Part shown: piece after piece, positions 7,679 through 14,830 of the stretch
Layout: every line of letters starts with the position of its first letter
How positions within the stretch are numbered: the first letter of the stretch is position 1
Virus record (IMG/VR): IMGVR_UViG_3300021962_011886
Span: 1-30,487 of that record
DNA length: 30,487 nucleotides
Source: a virus
Direction: 5' to 3' (one strand)
The notes under the pieces: model-generated
What the model saw: only the letters and a program-made list of their open reading frames with translations
Database searches by the model: none
Told to the model about the DNA's origin: nothing
Program-made: the position numbers and the translations under genes

Positions 7679-9159
7679 TGACCGATCTCGTAATTAAAAG
7701 CAAAAATCAAGTTTACTGCATAGTAGAAAGCGCCGATGTGGGTGTGATGCAGGAACTCAATGACTTTTTTACCTATGAAATGCCCAATGCGCGTTTCATG
7801 CCGCAGTACCGAGCTAAACTTTGGGATGGCAAGGTTAGACTTTATAATTTGTTTAGCCGTGAACTCTACGTAGGACTCATACCCTATGTCAAGGAATTTG
7901 CCGCAAAAAACAACTACACCGTAGCCGACGAACAACAGCCTTTGCCGCAACCTTACTTTGATGTCAGAGAATATGTGGAGGCTTTGAATCTCCATGCGCG
8001 CGGACAACCCTTGGAAATTCGCGACTATCAATTGGATGCGGTTAATCACGGCGTACATCAGCATCGATGTTTATTGCTAAGTCCCACGGGTTCAGGCAAA
8101 AGCATGATCATTTATACTTTGATGCGCTACCATTTAGAACAAAATCGTCGCATTTTGATCATTGTACCCACAACATCGTTGGTGGAGCAATTGTACACTG
8201 ACTTTCAGGACTATAGTTCGGCCAATGGTTTTCGAGTCAGTGACCACATACATCGAGTTTATGCTGGACGTGATCGTGATGCTGACTATGAGGTAATCAT
8301 CAGCACTTGGCAAAGTTTGTATAAATTACCCAAACAGTATTTTGCTAAATTTGATGTTGTATTTGGTGATGAAGCTCACGGGTTCAAAGCCAACAGTTTG
8401 ACCGGCATACTAAATAAAATGCCACAGTGCGCATATCGCATCGGCACCACTGGTACATTGGATGGATTGAAAACACATCGGTTGGTGTTGGAGGGAATCT
8501 TTGGTGCTGTGTACAAGGTCACCACCACCAAACAGCTGATTAAAAATCAGACTTTGACTGATCTAAAAATACAGTGCCTGACTTTGAAGTATCCAGATTC
8601 AGTGTGCAAGGATCTGCGTCAATTGACCTATCAGGAAGAAATGGACTGGTTGGTTACTCATCCGGGACGCAATCGCTTTGTGCGCAACCTTGCCTTGGCA
8701 CAGGAAGGCAATACTCTGGTGCTGTTTCAGTTTGTGGAAAAGCATGGCATACCTCTGCATGAAATGATTCAAGCCAAGGCAGCCGAAGGCAGAAAAATAT
8801 TTTTAGTGCATGGCGGTACTGAGACTGCGGATCGCGAAGCCATCCGAGCCATCACAGAAAAAGAAGACAATGCCATAATTGTGGCCAGCTACGGTACATT
8901 TTCAACGGGGATAAATATACGTAGACTGCATAATATTATATTTGCAAGTCCAAGCAAAAGTCGTATTCGCAATCTTCAGAGCATAGGTCGTGGGCTTCGA
9001 ACCAGCGAAGATAAACGACAGTGCAATCTCTATGATGTTGGTGATGACCTTAGCTACAAAACTCATAGAAATTTTACATTGCTGCATTTAGCGGAACGCA
9101 TTCGTATCTACAACGAAGAGCATTTCGACTATAAACTCATAAAGGTGAACATGCAATGA
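7678..9159 (+). CDS. uvsW: UvsW-like RNA-DNA and DNA helicase
   Basis: A 493-residue superfamily 2 helicase. It has the UvsW-type N-terminal domain (residues 1-100), a Q-like motif RDYQLDAV, Walker A SPTGSGKS at 135-142, Walker B DEAH at 231-234, motif III GTTGTL, and motif VI QSIGRGLR. T4 UvsW unwinds R-loops and branched DNA, which shuts off origin-type initiation and favours recombination-dependent replication, and regresses forks. I chose the ATG at 7678, overlapping the uvsY stop by one base, over an in-frame GTG at 7651 inside uvsY. It ends with an ATGA overlap to the next gene, so uvsY-uvsW and the Sm-like gene form one operon. Confidence 0.95.
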   Translation: MTDLVIKSKNQVYCIVESADVGVMQELNDFFTYEMPNARFMPQYRAKLWDGKVRLYNLFSRELYVGLIPYVKEFAAKNNYTVADEQQPLPQPYFDVREYVEALNLHARGQPLEIRDYQLDAVNHGVHQHRCLLLSPTGSGKSMIIYTLMRYHLEQNRRILIIVPTTSLVEQLYTDFQDYSSANGFRVSDHIHRVYAGRDRDADYEVIISTWQSLYKLPKQYFAKFDVVFGDEAHGFKANSLTGILNKMPQCAYRIGTTGTLDGLKTHRLVLEGIFGAVYKVTTTKQLIKNQTLTDLKIQCLTLKYPDSVCKDLRQLTYQEEMDWLVTHPGRNRFVRNLALAQEGNTLVLFQFVEKHGIPLHEMIQAKAAEGRKIFLVHGGTETADREAIRAITEKEDNAIIVASYGTFSTGINIRRLHNIIFASPSKSRIRNLQSIGRGLRTSEDKRQCNLYDVGDDLSYKTHRNFTLLHLAERIRIYNEEHFDYKLIKVNMQ

Positions 9160-9557
9160 ATATTTATTACAAGGCCGCAAAATTAACCACCGGTGAGTTA
9201 TTGGCCTTTAAAACTGAGCAGGAAATCACCAGCAAATATTTAAACGAATCTCGCTACATAGATATTCAACATCCCGTGGCGTTTTATAGTTTTCGGTTTC
9301 TCGAGGATGGTAAATTAAATGAAGTAGTGGGCATGCAACCCTGGGTACCCATCACACATGACGAACATTACCCATTGGCTGTGCGAAGCATCATAACCAT
9401 TGCCGACATGGATGCAAGAGCAATTGCCAGTTATGAACAGTACATCAGCAACGACATGGAAGAAACTGAATTGGATTACAATGAGGGAGAAGAGATGGAA
9501 GAGATGGAAGAGGAAATAATAATGCTTGGTGAACTGGATCCGAATACATTGCATTAA
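9156..9557 (+). CDS. Small Sm-like-fold protein with acidic tail, function unknown
   Basis: A 133-residue protein with an ATGA overlap to uvsW. Residues 4-90 show the short-strand pattern AAKLTTGELLAFKTEQE, then IDIQHPVAFYSF, then GMQPWVPITH, resembling the LSm-like small proteins often found beside uvsW and gene 55 in cyanomyoviruses. Residues 102-122 are an extreme Glu/Met run (about 13 acidic residues in 20). The acidic tail might act as a nucleic-acid mimic or a docking segment. No catalytic motif is visible. Fold call is from pattern memory and position only. Confidence 0.55.
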   Translation: MNIYYKAAKLTTGELLAFKTEQEITSKYLNESRYIDIQHPVAFYSFRFLEDGKLNEVVGMQPWVPITHDEHYPLAVRSIITIADMDARAIASYEQYISNDMEETELDYNEGEEMEEMEEEIIMLGELDPNTLH

Positions 9558-9625
9558 CTAACCACACCGTGATTATAGGTGGTGTGTCAATAGAAGTCAA
9601 TAACAGTATCGAAAGTGAGCATAAC

Positions 9626-10198
9626 ATGGAAGCCGTGAAGCAGGGAAATCATTACATCAATAATCAGGAATTTCTGGCAGCCCTGATTGCCTATCGAACC
9701 AGTGTCGAAGCAGCAGCGCAGAACGGTGAACAACGACCACAGGTACCGGAATACATCGGCGAGTGTTTCATTAAAATCGCTCGACACTTGAGTTATAAAT
9801 CGAACTTCATCAATTATAGTTTCAAAGATGAAATGATCAGTGATGCCATTGAAAATTGTCTGAGTGTAGTCAGCAATTTCGATCCGGCTAAGAGTAAAAA
9901 TCCTTTTGCGTATTTTACTCAGATTACATTCTATGCCTTTGTGCGACGCATCCAGCGTGAAAAGAAACAGCTGGAAACCAAGTATCGATACATTGATCAG
10001 TTGGACCTCAACGAAATCATTACGCAAGAACATGACAACGGCGATTTCCAAAATCAATTCATCGACTATTTAAAAAATCAAATGGATGGCTACGACTATG
10101 CTCGTGTAGTCAGTTTGCCCGTCAAAGTTCAACAAACCCCCGAAGATGTTGCGCAGTTGGAGTTTCAAGAAGATATTGACAAACAGGATAAAAACTAA
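9626..10198 (+). CDS. 55: Late transcription sigma factor (T4 gp55-like)
   Basis: A 190-residue protein whose core FINYSFKDEMISDAIENCLSVVSNFDPAKSKNPFAYFTQITFYAFVRRIQREKKQ (roughly residues 60-115) is the region-2-like part of T4 gp55, related to sigma70 region 2. In T4, gp55 binds host RNA polymerase, recognises TATAAATA and is activated by the DNA-tracking clamp gp45. The C-terminus ends in an acidic/hydrophobic segment, consistent with the clamp-contact tail of gp55. I prefer the ATG at 9626 to an upstream in-frame ATG at 9569; neither has a strong ribosome site. Late-type motifs upstream of genes in this window support its role. Confidence 0.9.
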   Translation: MEAVKQGNHYINNQEFLAALIAYRTSVEAAAQNGEQRPQVPEYIGECFIKIARHLSYKSNFINYSFKDEMISDAIENCLSVVSNFDPAKSKNPFAYFTQITFYAFVRRIQREKKQLETKYRYIDQLDLNEIITQEHDNGDFQNQFIDYLKNQMDGYDYARVVSLPVKVQQTPEDVAQLEFQEDIDKQDKN

Positions 10199-10204
10199 TA
10201 TAAT
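10176..10204 (+). promoter_or_regulatory. Consensus sigma70-type promoter for queE
   Basis: TTGACA (10176-10181), a 17-base spacer and TATAAT (10199-10204), a perfect match, overlap the last codons of gene 55. The queE ATG is 21 bases downstream. Confidence 0.9.
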
Positions 10205-10225
10205 TAGGCTTTATATGAGGTGAAT

Positions 10226-11143
10226 ATGTCAAAAAAGATACGATATTCTGAAATTTTTTATAGTTTTCAAGGCGAAGCAGAGCTCGCTGGCAAACCCAGT
10301 GTTTGGCTGCGTTTCTTTGGTTGTAACCTGGAATGCAATGGCTTTGGTCAGAAGGACCCCACCAATCCCGAAACCTATGTTCTGCCCTATGCCAGTTTTG
10401 ATGTTAGCACTGTAAACCGCATCGAAGATTTGCCGGTGTGGGATCATGGCTGCGATTCAAGCTACAGCTGGAGTGCCAAGTATAAAAATCTAGCACACGA
10501 TGCTGATGCTGCCAGAGTCTGCGATCTGCTGACAGATCAGCTACGGCATAAAACCAATCCCCATGGCGAATGGGTGCATCCCGTAACTGGACAGGATGCA
10601 CAACTTTGTTTTACTGGCGGTGAGCCCATGATGTGGCAAAAAGCCATGTTGGCTATATTGCAGGAACTCAAGGCTCGAGGAAATCTTCCTCGCACAGTCA
10701 CAGTAGAAACCAATGCCACACGCCCACTGACTGACGAATTGCAGGAATTCATCAACGAAGAATTTCCGCAGGACGGCGGCAGTCGTTGGCACTGGGCCAT
10801 GAGTCCTAAACTTTGGACCGTGGCTGGCGAAAAAGATGCAGTCAAAGACGATGTTATTTTTGAATATTCCACCAAAACCTTTAGCACATCGATTTTAAAG
10901 TTTGTTTGTAATGGCAGCACAGAATGTTGGTCTGAACTGGATGGGCATGCAGATCGCATTCAACGCATGTTCGGTCAAGCTGGTTTTTACAGTCCGGATA
11001 TTTGGGTCATGCCCGTGGGTGCAACCAAGGATGCGCAGGAAGATGCCATGGTTGCGAATATTGCTGTTGAAGCCATGCAGCGCGGCTACATGGTGTCTAC
11101 GAGGAATCATTGCTATGTCTTTGGAAACGTCATTGGTAAATAA
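10226..11143 (+). CDS. queE: 7-carboxy-7-deazaguanine synthase (radical SAM, QueE)
   Basis: The 305-residue protein matches the QueE family, which turns 6-carboxytetrahydropterin into 7-carboxy-7-deazaguanine (CDG) with S-adenosylmethionine and a 4Fe-4S cluster. It begins YSEIFYSFQGEAELAGKPSVWLRFFGCNLECNGF, and shows the GGEP motif at residues 131-134 and TVETNAT near 165. The cluster cysteines look unusual: C33 and C37 are adjacent as C-x3-C, but the third Cys appears as C76 in HGCDSSYSW after a long insertion. Related long-loop QueE forms occur in phages and bacteria. The ATG at 10226 follows a GAGG; a GTG six bases upstream is less likely. Its promoter is perfect consensus. Confidence 0.93.
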   Translation: MSKKIRYSEIFYSFQGEAELAGKPSVWLRFFGCNLECNGFGQKDPTNPETYVLPYASFDVSTVNRIEDLPVWDHGCDSSYSWSAKYKNLAHDADAARVCDLLTDQLRHKTNPHGEWVHPVTGQDAQLCFTGGEPMMWQKAMLAILQELKARGNLPRTVTVETNATRPLTDELQEFINEEFPQDGGSRWHWAMSPKLWTVAGEKDAVKDDVIFEYSTKTFSTSILKFVCNGSTECWSELDGHADRIQRMFGQAGFYSPDIWVMPVGATKDAQEDAMVANIAVEAMQRGYMVSTRNHCYVFGNVIGK

Positions 11144-11378
11144 ACGCTGGACCGTTACTGTTGAATATGATAATGAAAGCGGCGACTATGTTTTGCCGTT
11201 GAATGATGAAGTGCTCAAAGGATTGGATTGGCAGGTCGGAGATACTTTGGAATGGATCAACAATCATGATGGTAGCTGGACTCTGCGAAAAAAACAAAAT
11301 ATATTGACATACATTAAAAAATACACTACAATACTACGTAATATGTTCAAAAGGAGCAACAATGGCAATGTCCGATAA
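11115..11378 (+). CDS. AbrB/MazE-like small protein
   Basis: An 87-residue protein whose core RWTVTVEYDNESGDYVLPLNDEVLKGLDWQVGDTLEWI is the swapped-hairpin (SpoVT-AbrB) pattern: a short strand, a P-rich turn, then VGDTLEW, followed by WTLRK. Similar proteins recur in T4-like phages and may bind DNA or partner a toxin, but no toxin neighbour is visible. The ATG overlaps the end of queE by 29 bases in another frame with GAGG 10 bases upstream. The gene's basic C-terminus (about 25 residues beyond the WTLRK end of the domain) runs through the folE promoter and ends inside folE. Domain call is confident, role unknown. Confidence 0.75.
   Translation: MSLETSLVNKRWTVTVEYDNESGDYVLPLNDEVLKGLDWQVGDTLEWINNHDGSWTLRKKQNILTYIKKYTTILRNMFKRSNNGNVR
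11304..11332 (+). promoter_or_regulatory. Sigma70-type promoter for folE
   Basis: TTGACA (11304-11309), a 17-base spacer and TACAAT (11327-11332) lie inside the 3' end of the AbrB-like gene, 29 bases before the folE ATG. Confidence 0.85.
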
Positions 11379-12033
11379 AATCCGTCAGCGCATCCAAGCC
11401 AGCGGAAAAAGATTTTTTAGCAACGACAACATCAGTGAATTCATCGAACATCCCCGTGAGTTGGATAAATTAACCGAAGAAGTAGCAAAAAAGATGGAGG
11501 CTGTGCTACAAAGCCTGATTATTGATACTGATAACGACCATAATACGCAGGACACTGCACACCGAGTAGCCAAGATGTTTGTGCAGGAAACCTTCGGAGG
11601 ACGATATCGAGCTGCACCAAAAATTACTGCCTTTCCCAATGTCACACAATACGACCAACTCTACGTCACCGGACCCATCACAATACGTTCTACGTGTGCT
11701 CATCACCTCCAAAATATTGTGGGGCGTGCCTATATCGGAGTCTATCCTGGAAAAAACGTCATTGGACTTAGTAAGTTCAATCGCCTTGCGGATTGGATTG
11801 CCAGCCGTCCTCAAATCCAGGAAGAAATGACTGTGCAGATTGCGGATGCTGTGGAAGCCGAAACGCAGGCCGAAGGTGTGGCTATTTTGATTCAGGCCGA
11901 ACATCATTGCATGACTCATCGCGGTGTCAAAGAACATGAGAGCGATATGACTACTGCCATCATGCGCGGTATATTCCAAAGCGACAAGAGTCTGAAAAAA
12001 GAATTCTACGACATCGTTGCTAAAATGAAATAA
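11362..12033 (+). CDS. folE: GTP cyclohydrolase I (FolE)
   Basis: The 223-residue protein matches GTP cyclohydrolase I, which converts GTP to 7,8-dihydroneopterin triphosphate, the first step of 7-deazaguanine and folate synthesis. It has the zinc/active-site segment STCAHHL (Cys112, His115) and the HHCMTHRGVK segment with Cys183, plus VIGLSKFNRLADW and the QDTAHRVAKM helix. Length fits the family. The start ATG follows AAAAGGAG. Placed with queE, queD and a TGT-like gene, its phage role is most likely supplying the 7-deazaguanine pathway rather than folate. Its promoter lies within the preceding small gene. Confidence 0.96.
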   Translation: MAMSDKIRQRIQASGKRFFSNDNISEFIEHPRELDKLTEEVAKKMEAVLQSLIIDTDNDHNTQDTAHRVAKMFVQETFGGRYRAAPKITAFPNVTQYDQLYVTGPITIRSTCAHHLQNIVGRAYIGVYPGKNVIGLSKFNRLADWIASRPQIQEEMTVQIADAVEAETQAEGVAILIQAEHHCMTHRGVKEHESDMTTAIMRGIFQSDKSLKKEFYDIVAKMK

Positions 12034-12043
12034 GGAGATTGCT

Positions 12044-12361
12044 GTGAACAAATTACTTTCTGGTATGATGGACCGAGCCAATTTGATTGCGGTGGATCAA
12101 GACCCCAATCCTAAAAATGAAGCTCAACAGGACGAGGCCGCTAAGAATTTTCGGCCTAACCGTGCACAACGGCGAGCCATGAACAAAATGCGCACCGAAA
12201 AACGCTGGGATAAAAAACTAGCAGATCACTATGGCATTGGCAAGGCATTTCGCATGCATGCCAATCGACACGGCGGTTCTGTGGAAATGGTACTCAGCGA
12301 ACTGCTGCAGCAAGGCGCAATTAAATACCGACCCATGGCTGAAGATGGCAATACTAACTGA
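12044..12361 (+). CDS. Small basic protein, unknown
   Basis: A 105-residue protein with a GTG start after AAGGAGA, in the folE transcript. It contains RPNRAQRRAMNKMRTEKRW (residues about 42-60), a strongly basic stretch that may bind nucleic acid, preceded by an acidic/Gln-rich segment. No enzyme motif, signal peptide or membrane segment is seen. It lies between folE and another unknown. I do not recognise a family; the basic stretch is seen directly, DNA or RNA binding is inference. Confidence 0.65.
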   Translation: MNKLLSGMMDRANLIAVDQDPNPKNEAQQDEAAKNFRPNRAQRRAMNKMRTEKRWDKKLADHYGIGKAFRMHANRHGGSVEMVLSELLQQGAIKYRPMAEDGNTN

Positions 12362-12686
12362 CCCCTGGCTGGATGATATCTATGATCCAACACATCAATT
12401 AAATCACATAAAAACCACAGACCTAGCCATTGGTGGTAAAATAGTGCAGGCGCGATTTGACCTACCAGATATCGACCTTATGAAGTTTGGATCTGACCAA
12501 ACATTTCGCGATGAAATAAAACGCCGGCTCGTCACTGAGCTGGTGCAATATCTGCTTGCCAATCGGTTTGTAGAATGCACCACCATGCGCATGGCAGAGT
12601 CTGGTCGTACCTCGGTTGCTGCTCGATTGTGTGTCACCCCCGATGAGCAAGTTAGATTATTAAGATTGCACGGAGTAGAAAAATGA
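12345..12686 (+). CDS. Conserved-looking small protein, unknown
   Basis: A 113-residue protein starting at ATG 12345, overlapping the preceding gene by 17 bases in another frame and ending with an ATGA overlap to the exonuclease gene. It begins MAILTDPWLDDIYDP, has a central charged helix DEIKRRLVTELVQYLLANRFVE and a C-terminal TSVAARLCVTPDEQVRLLR. No catalytic motif is seen. A longer in-frame start within the upstream gene exists but lacks a plausible ribosome site. It is tightly coupled to its neighbours, so probably co-expressed with folE and the exonuclease. Function not recognised. Confidence 0.6.
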   Translation: MAILTDPWLDDIYDPTHQLNHIKTTDLAIGGKIVQARFDLPDIDLMKFGSDQTFRDEIKRRLVTELVQYLLANRFVECTTMRMAESGRTSVAARLCVTPDEQVRLLRLHGVEK

Positions 12687-13186
12687 TCAATGTAATGATT
12701 GACCTGGAAACCTATAGCACCAGAAGCAATGCTGCCATAGCCAGCATTGGCGCAGTAAAATTCGAAGGCAATGAAATCATTGATAAATTTTACTGCACCG
12801 TAGATCCAGCTACCTGCAAGGCTGCTGGTCTGCATTTTGAAAAGTCTACGCTGGAATGGTGGAGCAAACAAAGCAAGGAAGCGCGTGATGCCTTGCTCAA
12901 AGATAATCTTCCCCTGGAAGAAGCTCTGACCAATTTTGAAGCCTGGTATGGATCAAAGAGTTTACCTACCTGGGGCAATGGTGCGAGCTTTGATAATGTC
13001 ATCATGGAAAATGCCTATCGAGCCTTGGACAGAAAACGACCTTGGTTACCCTGGGAAGATCGTTGTTATCGCACAATGAATAACCTTGTGAAGATTCCCA
13101 TTGACAAACGCGAGGGAGTATATCATAATGCTTTAGATGATGCACTTACTCAGACCAAACATCTGCAGAAAATTCTAGGAAGTTGA
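12683..13186 (+). CDS. DnaQ-fold 3'-5' exonuclease (DexA / Rv2179c-like)
   Basis: A 167-residue DEDD exonuclease. Metal-binding acidic residues appear as D7-x-E9 in MIDLETYS, Asp104 in WGNGASFDN, and His148 with Asp152 in HNALDDA, i.e. the DEDDh arrangement. The protein is shorter than T4 DexA (227) and resembles the single-domain exonuclease A / exonuclease VIII-like group. It may trim DNA or RNA in nucleotide recycling or DNA repair. The start ATGA overlaps the previous stop, and it ends 1 base before the dpdA-like gene, so they are co-expressed. Confidence 0.85.
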   Translation: MINVMIDLETYSTRSNAAIASIGAVKFEGNEIIDKFYCTVDPATCKAAGLHFEKSTLEWWSKQSKEARDALLKDNLPLEEALTNFEAWYGSKSLPTWGNGASFDNVIMENAYRALDRKRPWLPWEDRCYRTMNNLVKIPIDKREGVYHNALDDALTQTKHLQKILGS

Positions 13187-13187
13187 T

Positions 13188-14438
13188 ATGTTTGAATACG
13201 TTGCCAGCGGCAGCAGTTATGTTAAATTGATGTACCAAGAAAGTCTCAGTCCGCAGAACATGGATTGGTTCTGTCGTACCTTTGGTGCCTTGAACAACAC
13301 CAATAACCATCGTGTAAGCCTGTTGTACAATGCCTTTGTGGAAAAACGCATCGGCGAATGGATGGGTGAACACTACAGACCACACGTACACAGCATTCAT
13401 GCCGACAGCGGCGGACTGCAGATGATCACATTGGGTAAAACCATTACCAATGAACTTAAAGAAGATGTCTATGCCAGTCAAGCTAAAAATTCTACTATTG
13501 CCATGTGTTTTGATGTCATACCTGTGCGCACTCTGGATAGTGGACGTAGTGAACGGCTTGACCTTAGTAATCGGCGGTTTGATCGCAGCGATCTTGAACG
13601 CTGTGCCAGAGAAACAGGAAGAAATCTTCGACGACAGATAGATTATTTTCAGGAAAAGGGCAGTGCGGCTCGACCCATGTTGATTGCTCAAGGCAACGAC
13701 TATGACTCTTATATGAAGTGGGTGGAGTATATTGTAGATGAATTAACGCCGGATCATGTTCGAAAGATCGGCGGCATAGCCATGGGAGCAGCAGCTCTGG
13801 GCAAAGGCAGTTTAGAAGACATCAAACGAGCCTTTTATTATTCACAGCTTCCTGTAGACTTGGAAAGTCGACATCTGCACTTATTGGGGGTGGGCTCAGT
13901 GTATCGTATGCTGCCACAGATTATTATGATGCAGAACGGAGTATATGATAATGTAGAAATGAGCTACGACTCAACTACTCATACCAGTGGTGTGGTTCAA
14001 GGTCGTTACTACATGAATGACACCACCTATACTTTTACTCGAGCCTTTGACGACAGTTATCGCATTGTGCTGGAAGACATCAAACGCAACTATCCATTCT
14101 ATGAACTGGATGTAGACACTTTCTATGAATGTTTGAATCTCAGCAGTCGTAAATACGAAGCCAAGCATGGTAGTATAGATAACAGCCTGCAGACCTATGT
14201 TGTCTATGTTGCCAGTTGCATCAAGAACTTTATTGAACAGGTAAACCGAGTAAGTCAAAGTCGCGAAGCCGTAATGAAGTTTGCCAAAGGACTTGACAAG
14301 AATGCCTTTGATAGTTTATACTCAGTACAGACAGCCACAGATTTTGATCACTGGCTGCGACATGTTGGGCCCTACATGGACACACAACCTGTGCTGGAAT
14401 ATACCGAACTCAACACCTTGGAAGGATTGTTTGTATGA
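13188..14438 (+). CDS. dpdA: TGT-like DNA guanine transglycosylase (DpdA family candidate)
   Basis: A 416-residue protein with the barrel landmarks of tRNA-guanine transglycosylase: HADSGGLQM (Asp73, matching the DSGGFQ base-recognition motif of Tgt), KIGGIAMGA (residues 194-201), HLLGVGSVYRM (231-241), and DNVEMSYDSTTHTSG (254-268), whose Asp261 aligns with the nucleophile motif DxVLPTR. The C-terminal cysteine/histidine zinc motif of bacterial Tgt (CxCxxC...H) is not visible. With queE, folE and queD nearby, the DNA-acting branch DpdA, which exchanges guanine in phage DNA for 7-deazaguanine derivatives, is the best reading. The sub-family cannot be fixed by eye. It ends with ATGA coupling to a T-fold protein. 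Confidence 0.8.
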   Translation: MFEYVASGSSYVKLMYQESLSPQNMDWFCRTFGALNNTNNHRVSLLYNAFVEKRIGEWMGEHYRPHVHSIHADSGGLQMITLGKTITNELKEDVYASQAKNSTIAMCFDVIPVRTLDSGRSERLDLSNRRFDRSDLERCARETGRNLRRQIDYFQEKGSAARPMLIAQGNDYDSYMKWVEYIVDELTPDHVRKIGGIAMGAAALGKGSLEDIKRAFYYSQLPVDLESRHLHLLGVGSVYRMLPQIIMMQNGVYDNVEMSYDSTTHTSGVVQGRYYMNDTTYTFTRAFDDSYRIVLEDIKRNYPFYELDVDTFYECLNLSSRKYEAKHGSIDNSLQTYVVYVASCIKNFIEQVNRVSQSREAVMKFAKGLDKNAFDSLYSVQTATDFDHWLRHVGPYMDTQPVLEYTELNTLEGLFV

Positions 14439-14830
14439 TGATACGCCGATGGATTGAAGTAACTTTTCAGCGCGAAGGTATACATAAGTATCCTGCAGCC
14501 GCTACTGATCCCAACCTAGCCACTGGAGATGAATATGATGTATCGTTCCTTGCTCACCCTCACCGTCATATTTTTCATTTTAGGGTGCGTATCAATGTCG
14601 AACACAACGACCGCGACATCGAATTCATCCAGTTCAAACGCTGGCTTGAAGGATTGTATTCGAGCCAACAAAATATACTGCAGCTTCACTACAAGTCCTG
14701 CGAGATGATTGCCGAAGAATTAATTGAAAAAACTGCGGACCGATATCCAGGACGCGACATGGTGGTGGAAGTATCTGAGGACGGAGAAAACGGAGCAATT
14801 TTACAATATTGGGCGAGGCCAGCATTATGA
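14435..14830 (+). CDS. QueD-like T-fold paralogue, role unknown
   Basis: A 131-residue protein coupled by ATGA to the dpdA-like gene. It shows the layout of the QueD/PTPS T-fold: a strand VTFQREGIHKYP, a histidine cluster HPHRHIFHF (residues 41-49) in the place of the zinc-binding HGHxY, a strand RVRINVEHND with IEFIQFKRWL in the place of DFGxLK, then KSCEMIAEELIEK like PTxExLA, and VVEVSEDGENGA like VxVxETPxxGA. The usual catalytic Cys upstream of the HGH motif is not in place. It is clearly distinct from the queD gene at 18276. Possible roles are a tailoring step on the deazaguanine base or a subunit, both inferred. Confidence 0.65.
   Translation: MMIRRWIEVTFQREGIHKYPAAATDPNLATGDEYDVSFLAHPHRHIFHFRVRINVEHNDRDIEFIQFKRWLEGLYSSQQNILQLHYKSCEMIAEELIEKTADRYPGRDMVVEVSEDGENGAILQYWARPAL

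Noticed and set aside
8909-8916. GATAAATA inside uvsW
   Set aside because: Internal to a conserved helicase gene, with no downstream start within 200 bases; likely chance.
9563-9586. Inverted repeat CACACC / GGTGTG in the gap before gene 55
   Set aside because: Only 6 bp, with a 12-base loop and no T run, so not supported as a terminator. A possible TTGCAT-N19-TATAGG promoter there is also too poor.
9569-10198. Upstream start for gene 55 at 9569
   Set aside because: The extra residues do not look like gp55 and lie in the region with the inverted repeat. The ATG at 9626 gives the typical length, though neither site has a strong ribosome signal.
10902-11378. Longer version of the AbrB-like gene starting inside queE
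   Set aside because: It would overlap queE by over 200 bases in another frame. The ATG at 11115 has a GAGG site and gives the expected domain start.
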